In this document: positions 13,683-21,291 of the stretch, piece after piece
Position numbering within the stretch: position 1 is the first letter of the stretch
Layout of the letters: the number at the start of each line of letters is the position of its first letter
Origin: an uncultured Clostridia bacterium
Lineage (GTDB): Bacteria > Bacillota > Clostridia > Oscillospirales > Oscillospiraceae
DNA: 23,189 nt
Assembly: GCA_937907715.1 (NCBI GenBank)
Contig: CALERM010000067.1
Coordinates: 1-23,189, forward strand
Reading direction: 5' to 3'
Program-made: the position numbers and the translations under genes
The notes under the pieces: generated by a model
The model's database searches: none
Seen by the model: the letters and a program-made list of their open reading frames with translations, nothing else
What the model was told of the DNA's origin: nothing

Positions 13683-15368
13683 ATGAGCCTTGCAATGCAG
13701 AGGTATGAGACCTGGCGCAGCCAGCCGGATCTGGACGAGACGCTTTCCAAAGAGCTTTCCGCCATGGAGGGCGACACGGAGAAAATCACAGACAGCTTCG
13801 GCTGCGACCTCGCCTTCGGCACGGCGGGATTGCGCGGCGTGCTCGGCGCGGGCACAAACCGGATGAACATCTACACCGTGGCGCGTGCCACACAGGGTCT
13901 GGCGTCCTGGCTTGCCGGAAGCAGTCTTCCGCAGAAGGTTGCCATCGCCTACGACAGCCGCATCAACAGCACACTCTTTTCCAAAGTGGCGGCGCAGGTT
14001 CTCGCGGCGAACGGCATGACGGTCTATCTCTATCCGAGACTGGAGCCGACGCCGGCGCTGAGCTTTGCCGTGCGCTACTATGGCTGCGGCGCGGGCATCA
14101 ACGTGACGGCAAGCCACAACCCCGCGCAGTATAACGGCTACAAGGTCTACGGCGCAGACGGCTGCCAGATCGGACCGGAGACGGCGGACGCGGTGCTGGC
14201 GATCATTGAAACGCTCGACTATTTTACGGGACCGAAATACATGGACTTCGACGAGGCAAAGCGCGCGGGCAAAATCATCGAGATTCCCGACAGCTGCCTG
14301 GAAGCGTTTGTCGACGCAGTTTACGCGCAGCGCGTGGGCGGCGGAGAGGGCATCGAAGACCTCAAGCTCGTCTATACGCCGCTCAACGGCGCGGGGCTTG
14401 AGTGCATCCGGATGCTGGCAAAAAAGCTCGGCGTGAAGAACATGACCGTCGTTCCCGAGCAGGAAAAGCCGGACGGCAGTTTCCCGACCTGCCCGTATCC
14501 GAACCCCGAAATCCGGCAGGCGATGCAAAAAGGACTCGAGCTGTGCGAGAAGGTCAAGCCGGATCTGCTCCTCGGCACCGACCCGGACTGCGACCGCTGC
14601 GGCACTGCCGTGCCGGACCATAAGGGCGGCTACCGGCTCATTTCCGGCAACGAGATGGGCGTGATTCTGCTGGATTATATCTGCAGAAGCCGACTTGCAA
14701 ACGGCAAAATGCCGCAGAAGCCGGTCGCGGTCACAACGATTGTCTCGACCGACATGGTAGACGTTGTGGCAGAGCATTACGGCGTGGAGCTTCGAAGAGT
14801 TCTTACGGGCTTCAAGTTCATCGGCGAGCAGATCGGCATGCTCGAAGCGGCAGGCGAGGAAGACCGGTACATCTTCGGCTTCGAAGAGAGCTACGGCTAT
14901 CTTTCCGGCACGCATGTGCGCGACAAGGACGCGGTAAACGCCTCGCTTCTGATTATGGAGGCGGCGGCATATTACGCGCAGAAGGGCATGAATCTCGGCG
15001 ACGCCATCGACAGCCTGTATGAAACGTATGGCTACTACCGCAACGATCTTTGCAGCTTCACGTTTGAAGGCGTGTCCGGCATGCAGACAATGAAAAATCT
15101 CATGGAGCGGCTGCGCGCAGAAAAGCCCGCAGAGCTTGCCGGACGGAAGGTTCTGTCATCGGTCGACTATGAGAACGACGACACCGGGCTTCCGAAGGCA
15201 CAGGTGCTGGAATACCGGCTGGAGGGCAAGGCAAAGCTCATCGTTCGCCCGTCCGGCACGGAGCCGAAGATCAAGGTCTATCTCTCCGCCGTCGGTAAGA
15301 CGCGCGAAGAAGCGGACGCCGTCATTGAGACGATGAAGCGAACTGCGAACGAGCTGATGAAGGCGTAA
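13683..15368 (+). CDS. Phospho-sugar mutase (phosphoglucomutase/phosphomannomutase)
   Basis: A 561-residue alpha-D-phosphohexomutase that interconverts sugar 1- and 6-phosphates, probably glucose. Conserved sites are FGTAGLRG (45-52), the phosphoserine loop TASHNPAQYNGYK with S144, the metal loop DPDCDR with D300, D302 and D304, the sugar loop FGFEESYGYLSG near 400, and the phosphate-binding RPSGTEPKIKVY near the C-terminus. The length is usual for the Firmicutes PgcA-type enzyme. The start has AGGAGG 7 nt upstream and a consensus promoter before it. The enzyme is cytoplasmic. With the nearby pyruvate kinase and GH13 glycosidase it fits a cluster for glycogen or starch-derived glucose use, but these genes have separate promoters and directions. 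Confidence 0.95.
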   Translation: MSLAMQRYETWRSQPDLDETLSKELSAMEGDTEKITDSFGCDLAFGTAGLRGVLGAGTNRMNIYTVARATQGLASWLAGSSLPQKVAIAYDSRINSTLFSKVAAQVLAANGMTVYLYPRLEPTPALSFAVRYYGCGAGINVTASHNPAQYNGYKVYGADGCQIGPETADAVLAIIETLDYFTGPKYMDFDEAKRAGKIIEIPDSCLEAFVDAVYAQRVGGGEGIEDLKLVYTPLNGAGLECIRMLAKKLGVKNMTVVPEQEKPDGSFPTCPYPNPEIRQAMQKGLELCEKVKPDLLLGTDPDCDRCGTAVPDHKGGYRLISGNEMGVILLDYICRSRLANGKMPQKPVAVTTIVSTDMVDVVAEHYGVELRRVLTGFKFIGEQIGMLEAAGEEDRYIFGFEESYGYLSGTHVRDKDAVNASLLIMEAAAYYAQKGMNLGDAIDSLYETYGYYRNDLCSFTFEGVSGMQTMKNLMERLRAEKPAELAGRKVLSSVDYENDDTGLPKAQVLEYRLEGKAKLIVRPSGTEPKIKVYLSAVGKTREEADAVIETMKRTANELMKA

Positions 15369-15425
15369 TCCCGGATAAAGCAAACCGCGCGCTGCTATAG
15401 GCAGCCCCGCATAAGAAACCAACGC

Positions 15426-15534
15426 CCGCAGACAGCGCCTTTTCGCCCCCTGGCTTCGCAGCTTTTCCTTGCGTTACACAAAGTAGCTCTGCGGAAAAAC
15501 TGCTTGTCAGGAACGAAAAATCATCTGTCTGCGG
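15426..15534. repeat. Long-hairpin intergenic repeat, diverged copy
   Basis: Ends ccgcagacag (15426-15435) and ctgtctgcgg (15525-15534) are perfect 10-bp inverted repeats. The interior keeps the layout of the repeats at 18728 and 20351: CCTTTTCGC near the left, TTTTCCTTG and a TAC..GTA apex in the centre, CTGCGGAAAAA, and CGAAAAATC near the right. It lies between the convergent phospho-sugar mutase and pyruvate kinase genes. Confidence 0.6.
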
Positions 15535-15543
15535 CGCTGCGCG

Positions 15544-15578
15544 AAAACGTCCGCCGGAAGTTTCCGACGGACGTTTTT
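15544..15578. terminator. Intrinsic terminator between convergent genes
   Basis: aaaacgtccgccggaa (15544-15559) pairs with ttccgacggacgtttt, with one mismatch and a 2-nt apex, followed on the plus strand by TTTTTCATTGTTTTCTT. It would stop the mutase transcript and, less strongly, the pyruvate kinase transcript from the other side. Confidence 0.8.
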
Positions 15579-15629
15579 CATTGTTTTCTTATGCGGTCCT
15601 GCCTTTGCAGCGCGCGGTTTTGTCATATA

Positions 15630-17045
15630 TCAGAGAATGGTATCCACGCGGATAAGGTTGGTGTTGCCGGAGGTGCCGTTGACGGTGCCGCCGGTGAGGA
15701 CGATGTTGTCGCCCGGCTGTAAATGCAGCGCGTGCTTTGCCGCCTTTCTCGCGTGGTAGAACAGCACGTCGGTCGACTCGAAATGCTCGCACAGAACCGG
15801 CTGCACCCCCCAGGAAAGCGAGAGCTTATACCAGACCGCCTTGCTTGTCGCCATGCCGACAATATCGGTCGGCACGCGGAAGCGCGAGACCATGCGCACG
15901 GTTCTGCCGGACAGCGAGCTTACCACAATCGCCTTCGCACCGATGTCGATTGCCATGCCGCAGGTGGCGTGGGAAATAGCGTCGAGGAGGTTGCGGATCT
16001 GGAACTTTGTGTTGCGGAAGCGGGTTTCGTAGTGGATGTGCTGCTCGGTTTCGGCGGCGATTGCCGCCATGGTTTCGACTGCCTGCACGGGATATTTACC
16101 TGCCGCCGTCTCGCCGGAGAGCATGACGGCGCTGGTGCCGTCGTAGACGGCGTTGGCGACGTCGGAGATTTCCGCGCGTGTGGGGCGGGGATTGTGAATC
16201 ATGGACTCGAGCATCTCCGTTGCGGTGATAACGCGCGTGCCGCGCAGGCGGCAGGTGGTAATCAGCTGCTTCTGGATGGCGGGCAGCTCCGTGAACGGAA
16301 CCTCGACACCGAGGTCGCCGCGCGCGACCATGATGCCCTCGCAGACGTCGCAGATCGACTCGATGTTATCCACACCCGCACGGTTTTCGATTTTTGCGAT
16401 GATATCGATGGTACTGCCGCCATGGGCGCTGAGAAACGCCTTGAGGTCCAGAATGTCCTGCTGGCAGGAGACAAACGATGCGGCAATGAAGTCCACGCCG
16501 TTTTCAATGCCCAGAAGCAGATCCTTCCTGTCCTGTTCGCTTAAGTAGGGCTGTTTGAGAACTTTGTTGGGAAAGCTCATGCTCTTGTGGTCCGACAGGT
16601 CGCCGCCGATGATCGCCTGACAGCGGATTTCCGTACCCTCCACGCTCAGCACGCGGAAGCTCACCAGTCCGTTGTTGACGAGAATCGTATCGCCCGCGCG
16701 CAGCTCCTTTGCAAGGCTTTTATAGCTCACGGAAACAATCGTGGAGCTTCCCTCCACGTCGCGGGTAGTAAAGGTGAAAAGATCTCCGTCGTTGATATGG
16801 ACCTTGCCGTTTTTGAATGTACCGGTCCGGTACTCGGGTCCTTTGGTGTCGAGCATGATGGCGACGGGCAGATCCAGATCCTCGCGGACCTTTTTGATCA
16901 TCCGGATTTTTTTCAGCTGCTCTTCGTGCGTGCCGTGGGAAAAATTGAGGCGGGCAACGTTGACGCCCGCCTTGCACATGGCGGCGAAAACAGCCGGGTC
17001 GCTGCTGGCAGGACCGATGGTTGCGACAATTTTTGTTTTTCTCAT
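15630..17045 (-). CDS. pyk: Pyruvate kinase
   Basis: A 471-residue pyruvate kinase, converting phosphoenolpyruvate and ADP to pyruvate and ATP in glycolysis. Visible sites are KIVATIGPAS at the start, ARLNFSHG (32-39), the nucleotide and metal region LDTKGPEYRTG (usually GPEIRTG), FIAASFV, the catalytic IIAKIENRAG, IMVARGDLGVEVP, the potassium-site TATEMLESM and MLSGETAAGKYP. The length covers the A, B and C domains without the extra C-terminal phosphohistidine domain of some Bacillus enzymes. The start has an AAGGAA-type SD. It is convergent with the mutase gene and is preceded by a short leader with a small hairpin (17068-17085). Confidence 0.97.
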   Translation of the reverse strand: MRKTKIVATIGPASSDPAVFAAMCKAGVNVARLNFSHGTHEEQLKKIRMIKKVREDLDLPVAIMLDTKGPEYRTGTFKNGKVHINDGDLFTFTTRDVEGSSTIVSVSYKSLAKELRAGDTILVNNGLVSFRVLSVEGTEIRCQAIIGGDLSDHKSMSFPNKVLKQPYLSEQDRKDLLLGIENGVDFIAASFVSCQQDILDLKAFLSAHGGSTIDIIAKIENRAGVDNIESICDVCEGIMVARGDLGVEVPFTELPAIQKQLITTCRLRGTRVITATEMLESMIHNPRPTRAEISDVANAVYDGTSAVMLSGETAAGKYPVQAVETMAAIAAETEQHIHYETRFRNTKFQIRNLLDAISHATCGMAIDIGAKAIVVSSLSGRTVRMVSRFRVPTDIVGMATSKAVWYKLSLSWGVQPVLCEHFESTDVLFYHARKAAKHALHLQPGDNIVLTGGTVNGTSGNTNLIRVDTIL

Positions 17046-17063
17046 AAATCTGTTCCTTCCAAA

Positions 17064-17126
17064 TCAGGCCGCGCACAGGCGCGGCAGGCGTTTGAGTGTA
17101 TCGAGAATGAGGAAAATAACAGGCAT
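17064..17126 (-). other. Possible leader ORF and hairpin upstream of pyruvate kinase
   Basis: A 20-codon frame (MPVIFLILDTLKRLPRLCAA) with a purine-rich AAAGG upstream ends 18 bp before the pyk start. Its last codons form a 7-bp stem, gccgcgc/gcgcggc (17068-17085), with a 4-nt loop and no T-run. It may be a leader structure or chance; no homolog is known to me. Confidence 0.25.
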
Positions 17127-17198
17127 ATCCTTTGCTTCCCTTTCAGACAGAAAATCAAGCAAGTACGGATATCCCGCGCGGAGCCTGCCTGAAGAAAA

Positions 17199-17225
17199 GG
17201 GACAGAACCATACTGGCTCTGTCCC
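17199..17225 (-). terminator. Terminator of the GH13 gene
   Basis: gggacaga and tctgtccc form an 8-bp stem, extended past one mismatch by CC/GG. On the minus strand it is followed by TTTTCTTC. It lies about 190 bp downstream of the glycosidase stop, in the gene-free stretch 17046-17417. Confidence 0.65.
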
Positions 17226-17417
17226 GGATGCGCATACACCAGCCGGAACTTTTCCGGCTTCCAAACGAATAGAGCGCTTGATCAGGCTCTATGACAGACT
17301 CCACCACTCGTTCGGACAGCGATATTTTAGCACAGGAAAAACAGTGTGACAATGGGTATTTTGTTAAGATTTTCGGGAAAATATACAAGATAATTTGATG
17401 GATTTTGTGCAAAAACT

Positions 17418-18713
17418 CTAGCCCTCATGTTCCGGCGCGCGGAAGATCAGAGGCGCGCCATCGCAGCGGATGCAGCCGTCTTTGACCGTGACGGCGCTGC
17501 CGTCCAGAAGGTTCTCATACGTGCCGTCCTGTGCGGGAACGAAGACTCCGGCGCTTTTTGCTTTCAGACTGAATACGCCAACGAAGCGCCCGGAGGCGCC
17601 TGCACGCTGCATGACGGCGATGTCGTGCGCGTCATCCGCCTCGGCGCGGAAATAATCCTGCGTGCCAAGAAGGCGCTTGATTCCCGCCAGCTTTTTCAGA
17701 AGCGGCGTTAAATCCCGACCGGTTTCGCGGTCGATTGGCTCTTTTTCAAAGAGACTCGGCAAATGATCGTTTTCAAATTCCTGCCCGGCGTAAAGAAGCG
17801 TCGTGCCCTTGAGAAAATAGAGCATTGCCGTGTAGTTCTGCAAGGCAGCTTCGTCTTTGACATACGAGCAGATGCGCGGCTGGTCGTGGTTTTCCAGGAA
17901 ACGGAGCTTATTGTAGTTCGCAGGATAGATTGCCTCCTGGAAGTTCAGCATGTCGAGATAGTGGCTGAGGACGATTTTGCCTTGCAGATACTTGTCGAAC
18001 GCCTCGCGGATGTCGTATTCATACTCCAGATCGAACGCCGCATACATATCGTAGTCCAGCTCGGACCGGATGCCCCGGTACCGCGCCAGGCAGCCGAAGC
18101 TCTGGTGGACCGTCTCGGCAAGCCAGATGGTATCGGGATTGACCGCACGGACCGCCTCGCGCGCCGCGCGCCAGAACTCCAGCGGCACAAACGACGCGAC
18201 ATCGCAGCGGAAACCGTCGACAATCCCTGCCCAGAATTTCAGGCTCTCGATCTGGTAGTCCCAGAGCGCTTTGTTCCGGTAGTCGAGGTCAATGACATCC
18301 GACCAGTCGCCCATTTTGTTGCCGGGCTTGCCGTCGGCATTCCGGTAGAAAAAGTCCGGGTGCTCCTGATAAAGCGTGGAGTCCGGGGATGTGTGATTAT
18401 ACACGACGTCGATCATGCATTTCATGCCCCGGGCGTGGATTTCGCGGACCAGGTCCCTGAAATCGTCCATCGTGCCGTAGGCGGGGTTGACGCTTCGGTA
18501 ATCCCGGTTGGCGTATGGGCAGCCGAGCGTTCCCTTCTTACCCTCGACGCCGATGGGATGAATCGGCAGAAACCAGATGATATCGGTTCCCAATGCGCGG
18601 ATGCGGTCGAGATCCGGAATCACTGCGCGGAAGGTTCCCTCGGGCGTGTGGTTCCGGACATAAATAGAATACATGATCTGATTCTGAAGCTGCGGGTCTG
18701 TATTGACAGCCAT
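17418..18713 (-). CDS. GH13 (alpha-amylase family) glycoside hydrolase, cytoplasmic
   Basis: A 431-residue alpha-amylase-family protein acting on alpha-glucans. The four GH13 regions are visible: I DVVYNHTSP (102-110), II GFRCDVAS with nucleophile D171, III IWLAETVHQ with acid/base E200, and IV FLENHDQPR with stabiliser D277. An IIWFLPIHPIG segment marks barrel strand 2. No signal peptide is present, so it works inside the cell on maltodextrins or glycogen products. The start has AGGAGG 7 nt upstream. The protein is short, with a small C-terminal beta domain and no CBM. Substrate and product (amylase, oligoglucosidase or transferase) cannot be decided from the motifs. It stands alone between a terminator and a repeat element. 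Confidence 0.93.
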   Translation of the reverse strand: MAVNTDPQLQNQIMYSIYVRNHTPEGTFRAVIPDLDRIRALGTDIIWFLPIHPIGVEGKKGTLGCPYANRDYRSVNPAYGTMDDFRDLVREIHARGMKCMIDVVYNHTSPDSTLYQEHPDFFYRNADGKPGNKMGDWSDVIDLDYRNKALWDYQIESLKFWAGIVDGFRCDVASFVPLEFWRAAREAVRAVNPDTIWLAETVHQSFGCLARYRGIRSELDYDMYAAFDLEYEYDIREAFDKYLQGKIVLSHYLDMLNFQEAIYPANYNKLRFLENHDQPRICSYVKDEAALQNYTAMLYFLKGTTLLYAGQEFENDHLPSLFEKEPIDRETGRDLTPLLKKLAGIKRLLGTQDYFRAEADDAHDIAVMQRAGASGRFVGVFSLKAKSAGVFVPAQDGTYENLLDGSAVTVKDGCIRCDGAPLIFRAPEHEG

Positions 18714-18727
18714 CTTGTGCCCTCCTG

Positions 18728-18895
18728 CCTAGGGTGTATCTGAAAACCCCCAACGCACCCGGACAGCGGGCCTTTTCACGCTGCGCCGCGTCATTTTTTC
18801 TTGAAATACGTCAGTATTCCTGCGAAAAAATGTCTCGCTCAGCGCAAAAAATCCTCGCTGCCGGTCACATCGGGAGTTTTCAGATACACCCTAGG
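18728..18895. repeat. 168-bp palindromic repeat with perfect 20-bp terminal inverted repeats
   Basis: The ends cctagggtgtatctgaaaac (18728-18747) and its exact reverse complement (18876-18895) bound an interior that folds further on itself: GGGCCTTTTCACGC..CATTTTTTC against GAAAAAATG..GCAAAAAATCC, with apex AATAC..GTATT. It closely resembles the repeat at 20351-20511. It sits between the GH13 gene and the MATE gene. The form is MITE-like; no open frame or transposase is inside. Confidence 0.8.
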
Positions 18896-18947
18896 ATATG
18901 TTTTGTTGCAGCCATAGTTTAGCACAAAACATGCAGAACACAAGTGG

Positions 18948-20273
18948 CTAATTTGCACAAAGCCCTGTCAAGCTTTTCCGCATGGCGTAGACAACATAAA
19001 CGCTCGTCACAAGCTCTGTCATCGGCATCGCCCACCAGATTGCCTCGGGCGCAAAAAGCGCGGGAAGCGCGAAGATGAGAAGCCCGCTGACCAGAAGCCC
19101 CCGCGCAATCGAGACGACGAAGGAATCCTTCGGGCGGAGAATGGACTGGAAATAGTAGGCGGAAAAAATGTTGACCGGCAGCAGCACGAACGAGACGCTG
19201 TAGCGCCGGATGATAGCGGGCGCAATGGCAAGAATATCGGCGCTCGGGCGCATAAAGATGTGAATATAAAGCCGGGGGAACAGTTCGCTCAGTCCAGTCC
19301 AGAAGGCGGCAAAAACCATCGACGTGCCGAGTGCGAGATGCAGCGCCTGACGGATGCGCGAGGCATCGTTTGCGCCGTAGTTGGTCGACAGAATCGGCTG
19401 CGCTGCCTGCCCGACGCTGTAGGCGCAGCATTGGACAAAGGTCGAGATGTTGATGACAGTCGCGTAGACCGCGAGCGCGTCCGCGCCGAGATATTTCATG
19501 ATCTGGCGGTTAAAAAGCACCGTGAGAATGCCCATGGCGACGTCAACAAAGAAGCTGGAAAAGCCGGTGACGGCGATTTCTCCAAGCTTTTTGAAAAGCT
19601 TCTGCACGGGAACCAGCCGCAGCGTACATTTTCTGGAGAAAAAGTGCGAACACATGACCGCGAGCGAAATCACTGCGCCGGTTGCCGTGGCAAGCCCCGC
19701 GCCGAACACACCGAGGTCCAGCACGAACACGCAGAACCAGTCGCCGAACACATTGAAAATACCGCCGGTCAGCACTGCCGCCGTGGCAAGCCCCGGTCTT
19801 GCGTCGTTTCGCAGGAAGCTTGAGACAAGCTGGCTGAGCAGGAACACCGGGAACACGCAGCGGACCGGCGCAAGATACGCCTTCGCCAGCGGCAGAAGCG
19901 TCTCATCCGCGCCGAAAAACAGCAGAACCTCCCGCTCAAAAAGTAGAATCCAGGCCCATGACAGCACGGCGAGGATGCCGGAACCGACGACAGCGGCGGT
20001 AAAATACTGATCGTCCTCGTCCTGCGCATGACCGCCTCCGCGGCGGGCGCTGAACAGAACGCTCCCGCCGATGCCGGTCAGAAGCCCCAGCGAGTAGATG
20101 ATGTTCCACACCGGCGCAACCACTGCCAGCGCAGCCGCGCCGTCGGGACCCTGATACTGCCCGACCATTGCCATATCGACCATGCCGTAGATGCTGGAAA
20201 TGAGCGCGCTGCCGAAGGCGGCAGACAGAAATCTGAAGTACAGCTTTCGGATGTTTCCGGTCAGAAGATCCAT
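18948..20273 (-). CDS. MATE-family multidrug/drug-sodium antiporter
   Basis: A 441-residue polytopic membrane protein of the MATE efflux family, with about 12 hydrophobic segments and two similar halves. It begins MDLLTGNIRKLYFRFLSAAF, followed by SSIYGMVDMAMVGQYQG, a family-typical first helix with the VD..MVG pattern; the second half has PILSTNYGA and IFMRPSADI. Such pumps expel organic cations or drugs using sodium or proton gradients. The start MDLL is chosen for GGAGG 8 nt upstream; an in-frame ATG five codons earlier overlaps that SD. A strong hairpin with a T7 tail ends about 15 bp before the start, hinting at attenuation. Substrate unknown. Confidence 0.93.
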   Translation of the reverse strand: MDLLTGNIRKLYFRFLSAAFGSALISSIYGMVDMAMVGQYQGPDGAAALAVVAPVWNIIYSLGLLTGIGGSVLFSARRGGGHAQDEDDQYFTAAVVGSGILAVLSWAWILLFEREVLLFFGADETLLPLAKAYLAPVRCVFPVFLLSQLVSSFLRNDARPGLATAAVLTGGIFNVFGDWFCVFVLDLGVFGAGLATATGAVISLAVMCSHFFSRKCTLRLVPVQKLFKKLGEIAVTGFSSFFVDVAMGILTVLFNRQIMKYLGADALAVYATVINISTFVQCCAYSVGQAAQPILSTNYGANDASRIRQALHLALGTSMVFAAFWTGLSELFPRLYIHIFMRPSADILAIAPAIIRRYSVSFVLLPVNIFSAYYFQSILRPKDSFVVSIARGLLVSGLLIFALPALFAPEAIWWAMPMTELVTSVYVVYAMRKSLTGLCAN

Positions 20274-20288
20274 GCTTTCAACCTCCAT

Positions 20289-20338
20289 AAAAAAACGCCG
20301 GACAAGAGACAGGCGTTTCAGCCTGCGTCTTATCCGGT
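20289..20338 (-). terminator. Terminator-like hairpin in the MATE leader (possible attenuator)
   Basis: On the minus strand, CCGG..AAGA..CAGGC pairs with GCCTG..CTT..CCGG with small mismatches (20296-20338), directly followed by seven T residues (20295-20289) and then ATGGAGG, the MATE SD. A promoter would not fit between this hairpin and the start codon, so the MATE transcript probably passes through it. Confidence 0.65.
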
Positions 20339-20350
20339 GATTGTTTCTTT

Positions 20351-20511
20351 GGGACTTATCTGAAAGCCGGCAACACGCCGGACGGCGGACCTTTTCGCGC
20401 TGCGCCGCGCTATTTTCCTTTGAAATACAGCGAGTATTCCCGCAGAAAAATAGCTTGCCCAGCACAAAAATCCTTCGCCGCCGGTCATATTTCCGGCTTT
20501 CAGATGAGCCC
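20351..20511. repeat. 161-bp palindromic repeat, second full copy
   Basis: Ends gggacttatctgaaagccgg (20351-20370) and ccggctttcagatgagcccc (20492-20511) are inverted repeats matching at about 18 of 20 positions. The interior shares long stretches with 18728-18895, such as CTTTTC.CGCTGCGCCGCG, TTGAAATAC, GAGTATTCC and CGCCGGTCA. It lies between the YitT and MATE genes. Confidence 0.8.
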
Positions 20512-20568
20512 CTGAACAATCCGCCCTCCGACGAACAAGGGGCATTATAGCGGCTCGGGCGGCAAATG

Positions 20569-21210
20569 TCAAGCGGTCTGCACGGGCTTATCTGCCGCTT
20601 TTTTGCGGGGGATTTTCTGAATCAGACCAATGATCTGCCCGGAGAGAATCACGGTCAGCAGCGAAAAGCCGATGCGCCGCGCGGGGATGTAGGTCAACGA
20701 CAGCAGCAGCACGACAAGGTCCGACAGCAGATACACCCGTTCCACGCCCCAGCCGGTTATATGCGACACGCTCATCGCCAGCGCGTCATCTCCGCCCGGC
20801 GCGCCGCCCGCACGGACGCACACGCCCGCGCCCACGCCGACAAACACCGCACCGACCAGCGCGGCAAGCAGCGGGTGATTTGCAATCTCCGGAAACAGCG
20901 GCGGGAACTGCTCGTAGAGCTTGTAGCTCAAGGAAAAGCCGAGTGTGGAAAGAAAGGAATACGCGAGAAAACGGCGCCCGAGCAGCTTCCAGCCCAGCGC
21001 ATAGCACAAAACGTTTAAGATGGCGCCGGAGACGGCAGGGGAGAGCGAGAACCAGTGGTCCAACAGCAGCGTCAGACCCAGAACGCCGCCCTCCGTCACG
21101 CTCGAGAGGGCGTGTACGTTATATAGTCCGAAGGCGAGAAAGGCGCTTCCAAAGATTGAGACGAGCGTGTCTGCACAATTCAGGTGCAGAGAGCGAAGAA
21201 ACTGTTTCAC
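20569..21210 (-). CDS. YitT-family membrane protein (short, without the C-terminal DUF2179)
   Basis: A 213-residue membrane protein with about six hydrophobic segments, starting with GTG at 21210 (VKQFLRSLHLN) with AGAGG 7 nt upstream. The YitT/DUF161 features are ADTLVSIFGSAFLAFGLYNV at the start, SSVTEGGVLGLTLLL, and ...VRAGGAPGGDDALAMSVSHITG. The cytoplasmic DUF2179 domain present in most YitT proteins (about 280 residues) is missing; the protein ends with KIPRKKAADKPVQTA. Function unknown; transport is often assumed. It diverges from a MerR-family regulator, and its promoter has the 19-bp spacer with a central dyad used by MerR activators, so it is very likely that regulator's target. Confidence 0.88.
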   Translation of the reverse strand: MKQFLRSLHLNCADTLVSIFGSAFLAFGLYNVHALSSVTEGGVLGLTLLLDHWFSLSPAVSGAILNVLCYALGWKLLGRRFLAYSFLSTLGFSLSYKLYEQFPPLFPEIANHPLLAALVGAVFVGVGAGVCVRAGGAPGGDDALAMSVSHITGWGVERVYLLSDLVVLLLSLTYIPARRIGFSLLTVILSGQIIGLIQKIPRKKAADKPVQTA

Positions 21211-21250
21211 AAAAATACCTCTTTTCAAATGCTTCCGTTTGCTGTAGGAT

Positions 21251-21281
21251 AGTATAAACCATACAGTTACTGTACAGTCAA
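21251..21281 (-). promoter_or_regulatory. MerR-type promoter/operator of the YitT gene
   Basis: On the minus strand TTGACT (21281-21276) and TATACT (21256-21251) are separated by exactly 19 bp, two more than the optimum. The spacer holds the dyad TACAGT-A-ACTGTA (21262-21274 region). This is the hallmark of promoters activated by MerR-family twisting of DNA. The site also abuts the SD of the divergent regulator gene, allowing autoregulation. Confidence 0.85.
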
Positions 21282-21291
21282 GGGGGATTTT

